Assembly (NCBI RefSeq): GCF_016817355.1 | Contig: NZ_JADOTT010000001.1 | Coordinates: forward strand, 732,072 to 796,071 | Direction: 5' to 3' | Origin: Maricaulis parjimensis | Lineage (GTDB): Bacteria > Pseudomonadota > Alphaproteobacteria > Caulobacterales > Maricaulaceae | Length of the DNA stretch: 64,000 bases | In this document: positions 1 to 10,700 of the stretch, piece after piece | How positions within the stretch are numbered: the first letter of the stretch is position 1 | How the letters are laid out: every line of letters starts with the position of its first letter | Notes under the pieces: generated by a model | What the model saw: the letters and a program-made list of their open reading frames with translations, nothing else | The model's database searches: none | What the model was told of the DNA's origin: nothing | Program-made: the position numbers and the translations under genes

Positions 1-1
1 C

Positions 2-670
<669 letters not shown>

Positions 671-798
671 GCTGGGATCAAACGGGGCAATAGAGGGCTG
701 CCCCCATTCTTTCCAAAACAATCCGGTCAAAGAGCTGGAGCTGAAAAACATCACATGAAACCCGGCAACAGGCCGGATCATGCTCAAGGGGAGTAAAA

Positions 799-3081
799 AT
801 GACTAGATTCCACAAGAAGTGGTTGCTCTGCGGAGCAGCCCTTGTCGGCGGCTTGTCCGTCACCAGCATGGCTGCGGCCCAGGATGAGAGCGCCAGCTCG
901 GCCTCCACCGATGTCATCACCGTTACGGCGCGTCGCCGTGAGGAAAACCTGCAGGATACGCCGGTTTCCGTGACGGCCTTCACGGGCGACATGCTCGAGG
1001 AAGCCCAGATCTTCTCTACCGATGATATCGACCAGGTCACGCCGAACCTTCAATTCGCCAACAATGCACCGCTGGCCGGCAATAATGCCTCGTCGCAGAT
1101 TTTCATCCGCGGTATCGGCCAGACCGACCCGACGGCAACCGTGGACCCGGGCGTCGGCATCTATATCGATGATGTCTATATGGGCCAGTCCGTGGGCGGC
1201 ACGATGGATTTCCGCGATATCGCCGGTGTCCAGGTCCTGCGCGGTCCGCAGGGTACGCTGTTCGGCCGCAACACGATCGGTGGTGCGATCGTGTTGACCA
1301 CGCGTGAGCCTGGCGATGAATTCGGTGGCAATGTCCGGGTTCGGACGGGCACCGACAATCTCATCGATGTGTTTGCCGGTGTGGATGTGCCGTTCAGCGA
1401 CACGCTGACCTCGCGTTTCACCTATGGTGCCCGGCGCCAGGATGGTTATGTCACCCGCGCCTATACGGGCGAGGATCTGGGCGACACGAATAACTGGCTG
1501 GCCACGGCCCGTTTCGTCTGGGAGCCGACCAGCAATTTCTCCGCCCGTCTGTCGATGGACTATTCCCGCGCCGATGAAAACGGCTCGCCGCTGGTCTTTG
1601 CGGCGTCCAATGAAAGCGCGACCTTCCAGCGTGTGGCCTCGGCCGATGCCGGATGTCCGGGTTTTGGCGGGAACTGGCTGGCCCTGCCGTCCGTGCCGCT
1701 GATTGATGATCCGCGTTGCGCCAACGACTTCCAGGCCGCCGGCGAATTCGTCAATAACGGTACCTATGACTTGACCAGCCAGCTGCTGAACTACGGTGCC
1801 TCGCTCGTGCTCGAGTATGATGTGAATGACAACATCGTGCTGAAGTCGATCACGGCGGTCCGTACCTTGAACTGGCGCGGTATCCGCGATGCGGACAATA
1901 CGCCGCTGACCATCCTGCACACCAATTATGACAGCCGTGGTGATGAATACAGCCAGGAATTCCAGATGCTGTATGAAGGCGACCGTCTCAATGGTGTGGT
2001 CGGTGCCTATTTCGGCGGCGACGAGACCAATGACCAGGTCCTCGTCCAGCTGAACACGCCGGCTCCGGGCGAACAGCTCGACAGTGACAATGTCATCGTC
2101 GACGATTCCACCTGGGCCGTGTTCACGCAGTGGACCTATGACTTCAACGAGGCGTTCCAGCTGACATTCGGCGGCCGCTACACCGAGGACACCAAGGGCT
2201 CCATCCCGGACCAGTTCAACTACAATAATCCCAGCGCCAAATACCTGCCGGTGCAGCTCTATGAAACCACCTTCACCGACTTCTCGCCGTCTGTGACCCT
2301 GCGCTATCGCCCGAATGAACAGGCCATGTTCTATGCGAGCTATTCCCAGGGCTTCAAAGGCGGTGGCTGGAACAGCCACTTCAACCGTCCGCAATCGCAG
2401 GCCGAACTGGATGCGTTCCATGCGTTCGACCAGGAAACGGCGGAAACCATCGAAGTCGGCTTCAAGCTGGACCTCGCCGACAATACGGTTCGCCTGAACG
2501 GTGCGATCTTCACGACGGACTATACCGATCTGCAGATCACCTATCGTGCCGGTGTTGCGCCCTACATCACCAATGCCGGCCAGGCCGGTGTTGACGGGTT
2601 CGAACTGGAAGGCACCTGGGTTCCGGCACCGGGTTGGGAGATCACGGGCGGTATCGGCTATCTGGATGCCAAGATCGAACAACTTGATCCGATTGCGGGT
2701 CTGGCAACCGGTGTCGCTGTGGGCAATGCCCTGCCCTACACACCGGAATGGCAGGGCAATATCGGCATCGCCCGGGACTGGGATTTCGATAATGGTTGGG
2801 GCGCCAGCGCCCGTGCCGGCATCTCCTACCAGTCCGAGACTTTCTTCGATGCCAACAATACCGTCGAGATTGCGCAAACGGATGCGGTCACCCTGGTGAA
2901 CCTCACCTTTGCGATCGACAATCCGGACGGAGATCTGCGTTTCTTCGCGGGTCTGAACAATGTGACCGACGAGGTCTACCCGATCGCGGGTAACTCTTCC
3001 CTGGGCACAGGCAGCGGCTATGCCGAGATCGCCTATGACCGGGGCCGGACCTGGTATGTCGGCCTGGAGCGCGACTTCTAG
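799..3081 (+). CDS. TonB-dependent outer-membrane receptor
   Basis: A 760-residue protein starting at ATG 799 behind a GGGGAG ribosome site. An N-terminal signal peptide ends at an AAAQD cleavage region near residue 28. It is followed by a TonB box (DVITVTARR), a plug domain over about residues 45-165 with the usual IRGIGQTDP and VLRGPQGTLFGRNTIGG segments, and a 22-strand-type barrel ending in the terminal Phe of LERDF. Length and order are normal for the family. It would import a scarce ligand across the outer membrane using TonB energy. Position between a LigI-like lactonase and an AAHS permease suggests an aromatic or related carboxylate rather than a siderophore, but no ligand can be read from sequence. 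A second receptor of the same type lies at 60008. Confidence 0.95.
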   Translation: MTRFHKKWLLCGAALVGGLSVTSMAAAQDESASSASTDVITVTARRREENLQDTPVSVTAFTGDMLEEAQIFSTDDIDQVTPNLQFANNAPLAGNNASSQIFIRGIGQTDPTATVDPGVGIYIDDVYMGQSVGGTMDFRDIAGVQVLRGPQGTLFGRNTIGGAIVLTTREPGDEFGGNVRVRTGTDNLIDVFAGVDVPFSDTLTSRFTYGARRQDGYVTRAYTGEDLGDTNNWLATARFVWEPTSNFSARLSMDYSRADENGSPLVFAASNESATFQRVASADAGCPGFGGNWLALPSVPLIDDPRCANDFQAAGEFVNNGTYDLTSQLLNYGASLVLEYDVNDNIVLKSITAVRTLNWRGIRDADNTPLTILHTNYDSRGDEYSQEFQMLYEGDRLNGVVGAYFGGDETNDQVLVQLNTPAPGEQLDSDNVIVDDSTWAVFTQWTYDFNEAFQLTFGGRYTEDTKGSIPDQFNYNNPSAKYLPVQLYETTFTDFSPSVTLRYRPNEQAMFYASYSQGFKGGGWNSHFNRPQSQAELDAFHAFDQETAETIEVGFKLDLADNTVRLNGAIFTTDYTDLQITYRAGVAPYITNAGQAGVDGFELEGTWVPAPGWEITGGIGYLDAKIEQLDPIAGLATGVAVGNALPYTPEWQGNIGIARDWDFDNGWGASARAGISYQSETFFDANNTVEIAQTDAVTLVNLTFAIDNPDGDLRFFAGLNNVTDEVYPIAGNSSLGTGSGYAEIAYDRGRTWYVGLERDF

Positions 3082-3104
3082 TCGGGCCCCAGCACGAAGC
3101 AGGG

Positions 3105-3140
3105 ACGCGTCCGGTGAGGCCTCGGCATCACCGGACGCGT
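3105..3140 (+). terminator. Hairpin between receptor gene and permease gene
   Basis: Perfect 13-bp arms (3105-3117 and 3128-3140) with a 10-nt loop, 23 bp after the receptor stop codon. What follows is GTCTCTTGAAAAA, not a clear T-run, so it is either a weak terminator or attenuator lowering permease expression, or an mRNA-stabilising stem. It sits inside what would otherwise be a simple co-transcribed pair. Confidence 0.4.
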
Positions 3141-3209
3141 GTCTCTTGAAAAAGACGATAAACTGCGAGGCCGGATACCGACCCGCCAAGCCAATGGAGA
3201 GGGCTTGAA

Positions 3210-4544
3210 ATGAGCCAAAATCCGAAAGAACTGATCGAGAATTCCCGTATGGTCTTCCCGCAAATCATTGCGGTGGGCATGTGTGTGTTTCTGAACGCAC
3301 TGGATGGGTTCGATGTCCTGTCGATCAGTTTTGCCTCACCCGGCATCGCGGCGGATTGGGGAATTGATCGTGGCGCGCTGGGCATTGTCCTGGCCATGGA
3401 ATTGGTCGGCATGGCCATCGGTTCCATCATTATCGGCAATCTGGCCGACCGGATTGGGCGCCGCCCCGTTATCCTTGCCTGTCTCGTGATCATGGCGGCC
3501 GGCATGTTTGCGGCAGCCTTTGCGCATGACATGAACACGCTTCTCGCCTTCCGCTTCGGAACGGGTCTGGGGATTGGCGGCATGCTGGCCGCAACCAATG
3601 CCATGGTGGCGGAATTCTCCAACCTCAAGAATCGGTCGCTTTGCGTGACCATCATGGCCGCAGGCTATCCGATGGGCGCGATCGTCGGCGGGTCCATCGC
3701 TTCCATGCTTCTGACCGAATTCGACTGGCGCGCCATTTTCATTTTCGGCGGGGCCGTTACGGCACTCAGCATCCCGCTGGTGCTCATGCTGCTGCCGGAA
3801 TCCGTCTATTTCCTGGAAGCGCGCCGTCCGAAACGGGCCCTGGAAAAAATCAACGCCGTGCTCAAGCGCATCGGGCGAGAAGCCGTCTCCGCCCTGCCGG
3901 ACCTGTCAGAGGAAGACAAGCCGAAGGTTGGCGTGCGCACCCTGTTCGGCCCGCGTCTGGCCCAAATCACCTTGCTGCTGACACTCGCCTACTTCTTCCA
4001 CATCATGACCTTCTATTTCATCCTGAAATGGATCCCGAAGATCGTGGTCGATATGGGGTTTGCCGCGCCGCTGGCCGGCGGGGTGCTGGTCTGGGCCAAT
4101 GTGGGTGGCGCCATGGGGGCAGTGCTTCTGGGCATCCTGTCCCAGCGCTTTGGCGTGCGCGGTCTCGTTATCGGCGCCATGGTCCTGGGCGCTGTCATGG
4201 TGGTCGTGTTCGGTCGCGGGCAGGAAGACCTCCATCAGCTCTCCCTGATCGCTGCCCTCGCCGGTTTCTGCACCAATGCGGGTGTGGTCGGGCTCTATGC
4301 CCTCTTTGCCCAGGGCTTCCCGACGGAAGTGCGGGCCGGAGGCACCGGATTTGCCATTGGCGTTGGCCGTGGTGGCGCCGCGCTGGGGCCGATCATTGCG
4401 GGCTTCCTGTTCGAAGCCGGTGCGGGTATCCAGGTCGTGGCCATCATCATGGCCTCCGGTTCGGTCTTCGCTGCCCTGGCGCTCTTGTTTGTGCGCCTGC
4501 GCGGAACGAGTGCCGAGCCGGCTGCGGCTGACCCCGCCCCCTGA
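3210..4544 (+). CDS. MFS permease, aromatic acid:H+ symporter (AAHS)-like
   Basis: A 444-residue, 12-segment inner-membrane carrier with ATG 3210 preceded by GGAGAGGG. The first membrane helix carries LDGFD, the charged signature characteristic of the AAHS family (PcaK and BenK type). The loop between helices 2 and 3 reads GNLADRIGRRP, the MFS motif A. It would bring a carboxylated, probably aromatic, compound into the cytoplasm by proton symport. It follows the TonB receptor at 799 on the same strand, so the pair could form an outer/inner membrane relay that delivers substrate to the LigI-like lactonase at the window's left edge. The substrate is inferred from family and context only. Confidence 0.9.
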   Translation: MSQNPKELIENSRMVFPQIIAVGMCVFLNALDGFDVLSISFASPGIAADWGIDRGALGIVLAMELVGMAIGSIIIGNLADRIGRRPVILACLVIMAAGMFAAAFAHDMNTLLAFRFGTGLGIGGMLAATNAMVAEFSNLKNRSLCVTIMAAGYPMGAIVGGSIASMLLTEFDWRAIFIFGGAVTALSIPLVLMLLPESVYFLEARRPKRALEKINAVLKRIGREAVSALPDLSEEDKPKVGVRTLFGPRLAQITLLLTLAYFFHIMTFYFILKWIPKIVVDMGFAAPLAGGVLVWANVGGAMGAVLLGILSQRFGVRGLVIGAMVLGAVMVVVFGRGQEDLHQLSLIAALAGFCTNAGVVGLYALFAQGFPTEVRAGGTGFAIGVGRGGAALGPIIAGFLFEAGAGIQVVAIIMASGSVFAALALLFVRLRGTSAEPAAADPAP

Positions 4545-4596
4545 GTCCGGAAAACTCCGGGGTCAGAGGTGCGACCTCCGGTGACCCCAAAATAAG

Positions 4597-4630
4597 AGCG
4601 CAGGCCTTCTAGGAAGGCCTGCGCTTTTCT
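4597..4630. terminator. Bidirectional intrinsic terminator
   Basis: A perfect 13-bp GC-rich stem (4597-4609 with 4613-4625) and a 3-nt loop, followed by TTTT on the plus strand. On the minus strand the stem is followed by a T-rich stretch (TCTTATTTT). It lies between the converging permease (ends 4544) and sulfide oxidoreductase (ends 4653) genes and can stop transcription from both sides. Confidence 0.85.
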
Positions 4631-4652
4631 TTGCTGCGTTCTCCGGACAGGC

Positions 4653-5933
4653 TCAGGCTTTTTCCTTCACCTTGTGGATGCCCAGCATGTCGAACACAGC
4701 CTTCTCGTAGAAGGGCTCGCCAACACCACGCCGGATCTTGCCGACGAAATAGCTTTCGAAGGCGACCTTGGCCATGTGGACCCAGCCGCCATCGGCGGAC
4801 CAGTTCACATTGCGGGGTGGGATTTGCGGCATGGCGACAAAGGCGACGCCGCCATCGCCGAAATCGGCCAGGCAGACCGCATTCCAGGTGGCCAGATTGT
4901 CGGCCGGTTTGCCGTCCAGGTCCGCGCGCAGATTGCGGGCTGTGGCGACCACCATGGACTCGATCATGAAACCGGTCTTCGGCACGCCGACCGGAACGGC
5001 GTAGTTTTCGACCGGCGGAATGGCGACGCAGACACCGATACCGAAGATATTCTTCCAGTTCGGATTGCGCTGGTGTTCGTCGACGAGGATGAAGCCGCGC
5101 GGATTGACCAGGCCTTCCACATCGCGGACCGCATCAATGCCCCGGAAGGCCGGCAGCATCATGGAATAGCCGAAGGGGAGTTCATGGGTCTTCTTGACCG
5201 AGCCGTCCTCTGCGACCTCCTCGACATGCATCACGCCGTCTTCAACCTTGGTGACGCGGGCCGACGTGATCCATTTGATGTGCCGGTTTCGCATCTCGCT
5301 TTCCAGCAGGCCCTTCGTATCGCCAACCCCGTCCAGTCCCAGATGGCCGACATAGGGTTCGGACGTGACGAAGGTCATCGGCACCTTGTCCCGGATCTTC
5401 CGCTTGCGCAGATCGGTCTCCAGGATCATCGCGAATTCATAGGCGGGGCCGAAACAGCTCGCGCCCTGGACCGCGCCGACAACAATCGGACCCGGATTCT
5501 CGACGAATTTCTGCCAGCTCTCATTGGAGTCGACCGCGTGATCGACATGGCAGATGGACTCGGTGAAACCGCCATGCGGGCCGAGGCCTTCGATTTCGTC
5601 AAAAGCGAGTTGGGGGCCGGTCGCGATGACGAGATAGTCATAGGTCAACCGCTCGCCATTATCGAGCTCGATGGCATTGTCTTCGGGAACGACCTTGGTG
5701 GCCGCAGCATGGACGAAGTCGATCCCCTTCTTTTTGAACATCGGGGCGAGTTCGACCTTGATCTGTTCCGGCTTGCGCCAGTCCACTGCCACCCAGGGGT
5801 TGGAGGGCGTGAAATGGAAGGTCGCGGAATCCGACACCACGGTGATGCGGTCTTCCTTGCGCAATTCCTTGCGCGCCTCCAGTGCCATGGGGACGCCGCC
5901 GAGACCGGCTCCGAGGACTACGATATGGGCCAT
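4653..5933 (-). CDS. sqr: Sulfide:quinone oxidoreductase, FAD-dependent
   Basis: A 426-residue flavoprotein of the pyridine nucleotide-disulfide oxidoreductase fold. The start at 5933 is chosen because CGGGAGGA stands 7 nt upstream and VVLGAGLGG, the FAD-binding Rossmann motif, begins at residue 5. An in-frame upstream extension exists but has no family-like sequence. Cysteines at residues 128, 160 (GASCFGPAYE) and 354 match the three redox cysteines known in sulfide:quinone reductases (Cys128, Cys160, Cys356 in the Acidithiobacillus enzyme); ATGP and PKTGFMIESM are also typical. The enzyme oxidises sulfide at the inner membrane, passes electrons to quinone and makes polysulfide or low-molecular-weight persulfide. 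It lies behind the persulfide-sensor gene at 5984, with which it probably forms an operon, and faces a rhodanese operon, so detoxification or energy use of sulfide is the likely role. Confidence 0.9.
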   Translation of the reverse strand: MAHIVVLGAGLGGVPMALEARKELRKEDRITVVSDSATFHFTPSNPWVAVDWRKPEQIKVELAPMFKKKGIDFVHAAATKVVPEDNAIELDNGERLTYDYLVIATGPQLAFDEIEGLGPHGGFTESICHVDHAVDSNESWQKFVENPGPIVVGAVQGASCFGPAYEFAMILETDLRKRKIRDKVPMTFVTSEPYVGHLGLDGVGDTKGLLESEMRNRHIKWITSARVTKVEDGVMHVEEVAEDGSVKKTHELPFGYSMMLPAFRGIDAVRDVEGLVNPRGFILVDEHQRNPNWKNIFGIGVCVAIPPVENYAVPVGVPKTGFMIESMVVATARNLRADLDGKPADNLATWNAVCLADFGDGGVAFVAMPQIPPRNVNWSADGGWVHMAKVAFESYFVGKIRRGVGEPFYEKAVFDMLGIHKVKEKA

Positions 5934-5983
5934 TGAAACTTCCTCCCGTTTGTCCGGCGCGTCCTTGTGGCGGCCGTTTGAAT

Positions 5984-6325
5984 TCAGGCCTTGCCCTCCA
6001 GGGCGTCTGCGGCCGTGCAGAATTGCGATTTCAGGTGATGCAGGATGCCGACGCAGCGCGGGTCCGCGATCGAGTAGTGGACTTGCAGCCCGTCCTTGCG
6101 CCCGGTGACCAGTTTTTCCGAACGCATTTTTGCCAGATGCTGGGACATGGCAGACTGGGACAGGTCGGCGACCTCGCACAGTTCGCCCACCGTCGCTTCG
6201 CCCATGGCGAGGCGGCACAGGATGAGCAGGCGTTTTTCATTGGCCAGCTGTTTGAGAAAACCGGCGGCTTCGCCTGCCTGGGATTGCAGATCCTGGATTT
6301 GCGGGTCGGGCGAGGTCAAACGCAC
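5984..6325 (-). CDS. ArsR-family regulator, BigR/SqrR-like persulfide sensor
   Basis: A 113-residue winged-helix repressor of the ArsR/SmtB fold, with recognition helix SQSAMSQHLAKMRSEKLV (residues 56-73). Cysteines at 37 (LILCRL) and 103 (SQFC) stand 66 residues apart, the same spacing as Cys41 and Cys107 of Rhodobacter SqrR. They sit in the same helices as the BigR pair, whose persulfide or tetrasulfide bridge releases DNA. Cys50 and Cys91 are extra. The metal-binding motif of classical ArsR (ELCVCDL) is not intact. The start is uncertain: GTG 6325 lies directly on the AGGAG, while TTG at 6319 has AGGAGG with 5-nt spacing and may be the true start. The gene precedes sqr and diverges from the rhodanese operon; it probably represses both until sulfide rises. 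Confidence 0.88.
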   Translation of the reverse strand: MRLTSPDPQIQDLQSQAGEAAGFLKQLANEKRLLILCRLAMGEATVGELCEVADLSQSAMSQHLAKMRSEKLVTGRKDGLQVHYSIADPRCVGILHHLKSQFCTAADALEGKA

Positions 6326-6330
6326 CTCCT

Positions 6331-6374
6331 GAATTAGTTGACACTAATTTAGAGAAGACTATATTAGGTGTCAA
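6331..6374. promoter_or_regulatory. Divergent overlapping promoters with two operator-like repeats
   Basis: Site 1 is a perfect inverted repeat AATTAGT-TGAC-ACTAATT at 6332-6349. Site 2 at about 6362-6374 reads, on the minus strand, TTGACACCTAAT, nearly the same as TTGACACTAAT in site 1. Each site contributes a consensus -35: TTGACA at 6338-6343 with TATATT at 6360-6365 (16-bp spacer) toward the rhodanese gene, and TTGACA at 6374-6369 with TAAATT at 6351-6346 (17-bp spacer) toward the regulator-sqr genes. Binding of the ArsR-type repressor at either repeat would therefore block both promoters. Confidence 0.65.
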
Positions 6375-6406
6375 TCATATTGTTGAACACGGCAGGAGCC
6401 CCTCCA

Positions 6407-6757
6407 ATGAGCCTTCGCGAACTTGATCCGAAAACCGTCCATGACGCCGTTCAGGCCGGAGAAGCCGTCATCATTGATGTGCGTGAGCCGCGCGAATTTG
6501 CAACCGAGCGCCTGCATGGCGCGTCCCTGCATCCGCTCTCGACCTTCGAGCCCAAATCCATTCCGGTCGACAAGACGCGCGATGTGATCCTGCAGTGTGG
6601 TTCCGGCAAGCGTTCCATGGACGCCCTGCAGCGCTGCGCCGCCGCCGGCGTCGACATCACCGCCCATCTCAAGGGTGGCCTCATGGCCTGGAAATCCGCT
6701 GGCCTTCCCACCGTTACGATCGACCCGGCGACGGGTCAGGTCATTGATCCGAAATAG
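6407..6757 (+). CDS. Rhodanese-domain sulfurtransferase
   Basis: A 116-residue single-domain rhodanese. ATG 6407 is preferred over an earlier in-frame GTG at 6368 because GGCAGGAG lies 8 nt upstream and the GTG would overlap the -10 region. The active loop is CGSGKRS with the sulfur-accepting Cys64; VIIDVREPREF and LKGGLMAWKSAGLP are the usual flanking motifs. It moves sulfane sulfur, for example from the persulfide made by Sqr to sulfite, cyanide or a protein acceptor, in the cytoplasm. It is the first gene of an operon continuing with a membrane-fusion protein (8 nt later), an RND pump and a small YgaP-like membrane protein, and it shares its promoter region with the persulfide sensor. Confidence 0.9.
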   Translation: MSLRELDPKTVHDAVQAGEAVIIDVREPREFATERLHGASLHPLSTFEPKSIPVDKTRDVILQCGSGKRSMDALQRCAAAGVDITAHLKGGLMAWKSAGLPTVTIDPATGQVIDPK

Positions 6758-6765
6758 GTGACATC

Positions 6766-7734
6766 ATGGCGACCGGCCTCATTCTCAGCCTCGCACTGGC
6801 AGCGGCCAGCCTGCAGACTGCCGACACTCACACGGTCGAGCAGACGGAAATCCCCGACCGCAAGGCGGTGTTCGCAACGGTCGAGAGTATCGACACGATA
6901 ACGGCGCGCGCCCGCATCGGCGGCACGATCGGCCAGTTGCAGGTCGATGAAGGGGATTCGGTTGAGGCCGGTGATGTCCTGGCTGTCGTCGTCGATGACC
7001 GTCTGGCGCCGCAGATTGCGGCGGCCAATGCCCAAGCCAATGCTTTCGCAGCCCAATTCTCCCAGGCCGAGATTGATCTGGAGCGCGCCGAGGACCTTCA
7101 CGAGCGGGGCATCTACCCCCAGGCCCGGCTCGATCAGGCGCGGACGCAGGTGGATGTTGTCAGCGGCCAGCTGGCCGCCGCTCGCCGCTCGCGGGATGTC
7201 CTGGTCCAGCAATCGCGTGAGGGCGATGTGCTCGCACCGGCCAGCGGCCGTGTCCTGGCTGTGCCCGTCACCTCGGGCAGTGTGATCCTGCCGGGTGAAG
7301 CCGTCGCCACGATCGCATCGGACCTTTATCTCCTCCGCCTGCGCCTGCCGGAACGCCATGCCCGCACGATCTCCGAAGGGGATCCTGTGGAGATCGGCAC
7401 GGCTGCCCTGGGTGGTGAAGTCGCGCCGACGGGCCGTATCCGCCAGGTCTATCCGCGTATCGAGGATGGCCGTGTCGTCGCCGATGCCGTCGTTGACGGG
7501 CTGGGTGACTTCTTCGTGGGTGAGCGCGTCCGTGTCTATGTCACCGTGGACGCTCGCGATGCGATTTTGATCCCGGCTGACTACATCTCCACCCGCTATG
7601 GTGTCGATTATGTGCGCCTGCAGCTGAGCAATGGCCATGATACGGAAATCGTGGTCCAGCGCGGTCTGGAGACATCGCAGGGTGTTGAAATCCTGAGCGG
7701 CCTGTCGGCCGGTGATGTCCTGGTGCGGCCATGA
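6766..7734 (+). CDS. RND efflux periplasmic adaptor (membrane fusion protein)
   Basis: A 322-residue adaptor, shorter than AcrA (~400), with an N-terminal hydrophobic signal over residues 1-20 and no lipobox. A biotinyl-lipoyl half motif (ARIGGTIGQLQVDEGDSV) is followed by a helical hairpin over about residues 85-145, then APASGRVLAVPV completing the lipoyl domain, and a beta-barrel. Start ATG 6766 follows AGGTGA. Its last 4 bp overlap the start of the RND gene, indicating translational coupling. It would link the RND pump to an outer-membrane channel, but no outer-membrane factor gene is in this operon, so it must borrow one or work without it. Confidence 0.88.
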   Translation: MATGLILSLALAAASLQTADTHTVEQTEIPDRKAVFATVESIDTITARARIGGTIGQLQVDEGDSVEAGDVLAVVVDDRLAPQIAAANAQANAFAAQFSQAEIDLERAEDLHERGIYPQARLDQARTQVDVVSGQLAAARRSRDVLVQQSREGDVLAPASGRVLAVPVTSGSVILPGEAVATIASDLYLLRLRLPERHARTISEGDPVEIGTAALGGEVAPTGRIRQVYPRIEDGRVVADAVVDGLGDFFVGERVRVYVTVDARDAILIPADYISTRYGVDYVRLQLSNGHDTEIVVQRGLETSQGVEILSGLSAGDVLVRP

Positions 7735-10700
7735 AGCTCGGTCTTTCCGGAAATCTCGCCCGCGCCTTCATCCGGTCGCCGCTGACGCCTCTCATCCTGA
7801 TGGCCGCACTGGCCATGGGTTTCCTGGCGCTGATGGTGATCCCGCGCGAAGAAGAGCCGCAAATCTCCGTTCCGATGGTGGATGTCATTGTGCGGGCCGA
7901 TGGCCTGCGCGCCACCGATGCCGTCGAACTGGTCACCGAACCGCTGGAAGCGATCATCCGCTCCATCAATGCGGTCGAGCACGTCTATTCCCAGACCGAG
8001 GATGACCAGGTCATGGTCACCGCGCGTTTCGATGTCGGCACGGATGCCGATGATGCGATCCTGCGCGTGCATGAACGCCTGCGCGCCAATATGGACCGGA
8101 TGCCGATGGGCATTCCGGAACCGCTCGTCGTGGGCCGCGGGATCAATGATGTCGCGATCGTCGCGCTTACCCTGTCGCCCCCTCCGGACCTGGCCGAGCG
8201 GTGGGACGACAATGCGCTTTACAATATCGCCGAGGAATTGCGGGCTTCGCTGATGTCGGTCGACGATGTCGGCCTGACCTATATTACCGGTGGCCGTTCG
8301 GACCAGATCCGTGTCGAGCCCGATCCTGAGCGCCTGTCGCAATACGGTGTGACCCTGCAACAGCTGGCGGGCCGTATCGCGGAAGCCAATCGCGCCTTCC
8401 CGGCTGGCCGCGTGAGCGCGGCCGACCAGACGCAAAGTGTCGTGGCGGGTCAGACGCTCCAGGGCATGCCCGATATCGGCCTGCTCCTCCTGACCACACG
8501 CGATGGCCGTCCGGTCTATGTCCGAGATGTCGCGGATGTCGTGATCGGTCCGGAACCGGCTGACTCGCGTGCCTGGATGCTGACGCGCGACGGCCATGAA
8601 GGCGCCTGGACGCGTACGCCGGCCGTCACCCTCGCCATTGCCAAGCGCGAAGGCGCGAACGCCGTTGTGGTGTCCGAGCACATTGTTGAGCGGCTCGAGC
8701 TTCTGCGTGGCAGCCTGATCCCGGAAGGTGTCGATGTCACCGTCACCCGGAATTACGGCGAAACCGCGAACGAGAAGGCCAATGAGCTTCTCTTCCACCT
8801 CGCTCTGGCAACGGTTTCCATCGTCCTGCTCGTGACCTTTGTCATCGGCTGGCGCGAAGGCCTCGTCGTCTTCGTGGTCATCCCGACGACCATCCTCCTG
8901 ACCCTGTTTGCTTCAAACCTGATGGGCTACACGATCAACCGGGTCTCGCTCTTCGCCCTGATCTTCTCGATCGGCATCTTGGTTGATGACGCCATTGTCG
9001 TGATTGAGAATATTGCCCGCCATTGGGGCATGAAAGACGAGCGTCCGCGCGTCCAGGCGGCTGTCGAGGCTGTGGCCGAAGTGGGTAATCCCACCATTGT
9101 GGCCACGCTCACCGTCGTGGCCGCGCTCCTGCCCATGCTCTTCGTGTCCGGCCTGATGGGCCCCTATATGGCGCCGATCCCGGTCAATGCATCGGCCGCG
9201 ATGATCTTTTCCTTCTTTGTCGCCATGGTGCTGACGCCCTGGCTGATGCTGGTCATAGCCGGCCGCCGCAAAGGGGATGTCCACGGTCATGCCGAGGGTC
9301 ATGAAGGCATTCTGGGCAAGGGATACCGGAAGGTCGCCGCCTGGGTGGTGCAGTCCCGCCGCAATGCCTGGATCCTGTTGCTCAGCGTGGGCGTGCTGAC
9401 CCTGGCCTCCATGTCCCTGTTCGGCTTCCAGGCCGTGACGGTCAAACTCCTGCCTTTCGACAACAAGTCGGAATTCCAGGTCATTGTCGACCTCCCCGAA
9501 GGTGCCACGCTGGAGCGGACGGAACGCGTGCTGATGGCCGCGGCCGACCGCCTCGCCGAACTGCCCGAAGCGACCCATATCCAGGCCTATTCCGGTACCT
9601 CGGCCCCGTTCAATTTCAACGGCCTGGTGCGCCATTATTATCTGCGCAGCCGTCCGGAACAGGGCGACCTCCAGGTCAATCTGGAAGCCAAGCACCATCG
9701 CGACCGGTCTTCCCACGAGATTGCGCTGGAAGCGCGTGAGCTTCTGGCGGATTTGGATGTGCCGGCCGGCACCAGCATCCGCATTGCGGAAATTCCGCCC
9801 GGACCGCCGGTGATCGCCACATTGCTGGCCGAGATCTACGGTCCCGATGCCGAAACCCGCCGGGCGGTGGCCCGCGAAGTCCGCAGCGTCTTCAACGAGA
9901 TCGACTATATCGTTGATACGGATGACAGTTTCGGCGAACCGCGCCCGCGTCTGCGCATTGCGATCGACCAGGACAGCCTGGAATATTTCGGCGTCCAGCA
10001 ATCGGATGTCTATGACACGATCGCGGCCCTGATCGGCGGCATGCCGGTGGGCTATTCCCACCGAGGCGAAGGCCGCAATCCGATCGAGATTGCCGTCGCC
10101 CTGCCGCGCGAGGATCGCAATTGGACCGAACGTCTCGCCTCAACGCCGGTTCCTGCCAACACGCTGCCGGGCAACCGGACCGTTGTGGAACTGGGCGATG
10201 TGGTGTCCGTGACGGAAGAGCCGGGCTCCTATCCGATCTTCCGCCGCGACGGCCGCTCCCTGGAAATGGTGATGGGCGAACTGGCGGGGGCTTTCGAGGC
10301 CCCGATCTACGGCATGTTCGCCGTCCAGGACGCCATTGCGGCCCATGACTGGGGTGATCTGCCCCAGCCGCAGATCCGCATGTATGGCCAGCCGGACAGC
10401 GATGACGAAGTCACCCTGCTCTGGGATGGCGAATGGGAGATCACCTATGTGACCTTCCGTGACATGGGTGCCGCTTTCATGGTGGCCCTGTTGGGCATTT
10501 ATGTCCTCGTTGTCGCCCAGTTCGGCTCCTTCCGGGTGCCGCTCATCATCCTAACGCCGATCCCGCTGACCTTCATCGGCATCATGCTGGGCCATTGGAT
10601 GTTCGGCGCGGCCTTCACGGCGACATCCATGATCGGCTTCATTGCCCTGGCCGGCATCATTGTTCGGAACTCCATCCTCTTGGTGGACTTCATCCGGCAC

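Noticed and set aside
784-3189. An 800-codon open frame antisense to the TonB receptor gene, and similar long antisense frames at 4674-5936, 24282-26483 and 59861-62161.
   Set aside because: They mirror codon bias of the real high-GC genes, lack ribosome sites and domain motifs, and their sense partners have clear family signatures.
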